NCBI GenBank assembly: GCA_964650975.1
Contig: CAZYWA010000407.1
Coordinates: forward strand, 1 to 7,554
Direction: 5' to 3'
Origin: CAZYWA01 sp964650975 [NCBI: uncultured bacterium]
Lineage (GTDB): Bacteria > JADJOY01
DNA: 7,554 nucleotides
Each line of letters opens with the position of its first letter. Position 1 is the stretch's first letter. The position numbers were made by a program, and so were the translations under genes. The notes under the pieces were generated by a model. It was not told where the DNA came from, made no database searches, and saw nothing but the letters and a program-made list of their open reading frames with translations. Positions 6,170 to 7,554 of this stretch are shown piece by piece.

Positions 6170-6201
6170 GGGCATGGTGCCCCGCCCGAGTCGGGCGGGG
6201 C
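6170..6201. repeat. Perfect 23-bp palindrome with an alternative overlapping hairpin
   Basis: The arms GCCCCGCCCGA (6179-6189) and TCGGGCGGGGC (6191-6201) are exact complements around a single central base, so RNA would form a 10-bp stem with a 3-base loop. An upstream hairpin GGGCA-TGG-TGCCC (6170-6182) shares the GCCC at 6179-6182 with the first arm, so the two folds exclude each other. Neither strand has a T-run directly after the palindrome. Confidence 0.55.
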
Positions 6202-6649
6202 AAAGCCGAAACGATGGTCTCCAAATCCGGGTGGGTAGTCGTCGTCAATGCCGCCCCGCATCCGAGGCCTATCTCACCTTGCAGAAGAACGGCCGTACTC
6301 CGATTCCTCATGGATCGCAGCGAAAAGGCACAAGTGGTACTGAGGCGAAAAATGGGGCGAAAAAACATCGCGTCGTCGCTCGTTTCGATCCGATCGTCGA
6401 CCTGACCGTGTCGGATGCGGGCCGACGACCCGGCTCGCGAAGAGGAGCCAGACTTTGTGGCAGTCGGGCGGCAGCGCCCGCGCGTCCGTTTCGGCGGACG
6501 CACTCTCGGGCAAACCGCACGCTCCCGACGCTTCGCACCCAGCCTGTTCTTCTCGGCGATCCCGGACAAGCGACACCACCAGCGGTTCACCAGGACGTTC
6601 ATTACCTGCTCGAGTCGGAGGTGGCCGGGCGATATCTGGCGGCTCAGTG

Positions 6650-6902
6650 CAATGACGGTAGTCCTGCTCGTCCGCACCGGTCGGCAGTTTCTCCTCGTCG
6701 TTCCCGATTGCGAACCGGCCCTCACTTCGCCGCGGCGGATCAAGCGTTCCACGGTCTTGACCGAGAGCGAGTCGTATCGAGCCGCGCTGGCCCTGATCAA
6801 CCACGTCCCTCGTAGCGCCGCGCTCGACCGCACGCGCGACCTCTGCGCGCGCAGCTCTGTCAGGGGCGGCGAGCGGTCGGTGCGCTCGCCGCGACTTGTC
6901 AC
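6650..6902 (-). pseudogene. Probable remnant of an excisionase-like HTH gene
   Basis: In the minus frame opening at GTG 6902, the stretch WLIRASAARYDSLSVKTVE followed by RLIRRGEV matches the usual layout of an excisionase/MerR-type HTH (…AARYL-LSVKTV-RLIRRGEL…), with the HTH core at about 6724-6815. After GEV the expected wing (a V-R-x-G-R-R pattern closing with a helix) is not in the same frame. A weak echo (VRNRERR) occurs in another frame, suggesting frameshift decay. The frame runs on to 5907 without protein-like composition. A short intact HTH protein cannot be excluded. Confidence 0.35.
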
Positions 6903-7033
6903 GGCTCATCCGCGATTGTCTAACCGGCGCGTAGCCCCACGAGTGCGAGGCGGACCCACTTCCAGCGCTACCGACAGAGCGGGTGGACTCATCGCGGCCT
7001 CAAAAGGAGGTGCGAGACGGCCCCCAAACCTCG

Positions 7034-7264
7034 CTAGTCCTGGGGACCATCACCCTCGACCCATCGCATGACATCGTTGACGCCGAAGTTGATGAGGAAA
7101 CAGGGCAAGCACCACTTCTCGAACGCCAGGTAATCGGTCGGGTCTACACATGGAACAAGGCCGAAGAATTCCTCAATATCGTACGGTTGGTTGCAGTCGC
7201 AACAAACGAGTTTTGGAGCTATCGGTTGGTTGCAGTCGGGGCAAACGAGTTCTGGTTCGCTCAT
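7034..7264 (-). CDS. Small zinc-ribbon protein with a tandem 13-residue repeat
   Basis: 76 codons. Cysteine pairs CPDC (8/11), C21-x2-C24 and CLPC (52/55), plus C39, indicate zinc binding. The first two pairs sit in a tandem repeat (LVCPDCNQPIAPK then LVCCDCNQPYDIE, residues 6-31) and probably make one zinc ribbon. The C-terminal half is acidic with aromatic residues (EEFFGLVPCVDPTDYLAFEKW, FLINFGVNDVMRWVE). ATG at 7264 is chosen because AAGGAG lies 6 bases upstream; an in-frame ATG at 7285 has no such site. The coding DNA is less GC-rich than the other genes, which points to a different origin or recent arrival. The function is unknown; a protein-protein or nucleic-acid adaptor is a generic possibility. 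Confidence 0.75.
   Translation of the reverse strand: MSEPELVCPDCNQPIAPKLVCCDCNQPYDIEEFFGLVPCVDPTDYLAFEKWCLPCFLINFGVNDVMRWVEGDGPQD
7184..7256 (-). repeat. Tandem 39-bp direct repeat inside the zinc-ribbon gene
   Basis: Two copies begin at 7184 and 7223 (plus-strand coordinates), exactly 39 bases apart. They share CGGTTGGTTGCAGTCG and AAACGAGTT with a few changes between and after. The DNA identity is high enough to indicate recent duplication of 13 codons rather than convergence of two CxxC motifs. Confidence 0.8.
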
Positions 7265-7313
7265 GTCGGACTCCTTCGAGGCCATCGAAAGCCTCCCCCA
7301 TTGGTGGATACCT

Positions 7314-7335
7314 GTGCCGGGCTGAGTCCCGGCAC
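7314..7335 (-). promoter_or_regulatory. Leader hairpin upstream of the zinc-ribbon gene
   Basis: GTGCCGGG and CCCGGCAC form a perfect 8-bp stem around a 6-base loop. It lies 50 bases before the ATG and between that ATG and the promoter-like word at 7351-7360, so it would be in the 5' untranslated RNA. No T-run follows it on the minus strand. An mRNA-stabilising or regulatory leader is possible. Confidence 0.35.
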
Positions 7336-7350
7336 TCCATCCACACCTGA

Positions 7351-7360
7351 ATACTACACA
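7351..7360 (-). promoter_or_regulatory. Promoter-like element TGTGTAGTAT upstream of the zinc-ribbon gene
   Basis: Identical on the minus strand to the word at 5777-5786, about 87 bases before the ATG at 7264. A TAGTAT or TATTCA hexamer could serve as -10. The best -35 candidate (TTCGAG, 17 bases before TATTCA) is poor. Confidence 0.35.
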
Positions 7361-7554
7361 GAGCCCCTTCCTCGAATGGCGAGGACAGTGTTTCTTTGCG
7401 GAATCACAGCGGTTATTTGAATGTGAAGCCGCCTCGGGTGAGGTTTCACCGATGATCTAGTCACTTATCTCATCACTGTCACTGAATCGGTCCAATGACC
7501 GTAAGACCTCGCCGTGGCCCGGGGGGCTCGTGAGCGGGGAGGGTGATCAGCGTA

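Larger units (their letters stand above)
5969..7033. other. About 1 kb without a convincing gene
   Basis: Several long frames cross this region on both strands (the longest is minus 6902-5907). None combines a ribosome site, natural amino-acid composition and third-position GC bias over its length, and frames read as Arg/Ser/Pro-rich. It contains the 14-bp inverted repeat at 5996, the 23-bp palindrome at 6179, and a local excisionase-like HTH segment near 6720-6815. It looks like decayed or noncoding island DNA. Confidence 0.5.
7265..7554. other. Upstream region of the zinc-ribbon gene; right end of the window
   Basis: There is no convincing gene in these 290 bases. The stretch holds the leader hairpin (7314-7335), the promoter-like word (7351-7360) and an imperfect inverted repeat GTGAA…TTCAC around CCTC/GAGG near 7421-7449. 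The last ~60 bases on the minus strand contain frames that could be the end of a gene entering from the right, but nothing identifies one. Confidence 0.4.

Noticed and set aside
3153-6647. Shared 12-base word GATATCTGGCGG near 3153 and 6636
   Set aside because: An exact match of this length between two places in 7.5 kb is expected by chance, and the flanks do not match.
5907-6902. Open frame of 331 codons on the minus strand
   Set aside because: After the first ~60 codons the product is Arg/Ser/Thr-rich without domain-like stretches, no ribosome site precedes the start, and it runs into the 62-codon gene in another frame. Only the HTH-like beginning is kept, as a remnant.

Overview
This is a GC-rich bacterial window of accessory type. 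It has no rRNA, tRNA, CRISPR array or recognisable metabolic gene. The N-terminal half of a tyrosine recombinase with a DxNP-like linker phrase, the high GC at third codon positions and several arginine-rich unknown proteins fit a large-genome, high-GC lineage. Myxococcota or a neighbouring deltaproteobacterial group is my guess, but the taxon is an inference only. No gene here is a housekeeping gene, and most proteins I can support are DNA-binding or of unknown function. I read the window as part of an integrated mobile element or genomic island.

Left part (1-1687, minus strand). A tyrosine integrase runs off the left edge. An excisionase-like helix-turn-helix protein lies directly upstream and its end overlaps the integrase start. 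Further upstream is an unknown gene at 884-1687 whose stop codon overlaps the excisionase start as GTGA. The first ~117 codons of that gene look like real protein. The rest does not, and the coding signal appears to move to another frame, so it may be frameshifted.

Middle part (1688-4632, plus strand). A relatively AT-rich divergent intergenic region holds a terminator-like hairpin with a T-run that belongs to no annotated gene. It is followed by a promoter-like element and a leader of ~360 bp. Then come two codirectional genes of 467 and 271 codons, both unrecognised. The 467-residue protein ends in a probable winged helix and a very basic tail. It could be a replication or regulatory protein of the element, which I cannot prove.

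Right part (4633-7554, minus strand). A convergent gap with a hairpin leads to a 320-residue protein with an N-terminal winged helix and a second winged-helix-like segment. A 62-codon gene lies upstream and overlaps it. Next is about 1 kb with no convincing gene, holding a perfect 23-bp palindrome and what looks like the remnant of a second excisionase-like HTH. Last is a 76-residue zinc-ribbon protein built on a tandem 13-residue repeat, in noticeably less GC-rich DNA.

Four promoter-like sites share the word TGTGTA(G/T)TAT or a one-base variant, each just upstream of a gene or predicted start. This is the main sign that the unknown genes may be expressed or regulated together. No established defence, toxin-antitoxin or secretion system is visible. 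The best candidates for something new are the 467+271 gene pair and the 62+320 pair.
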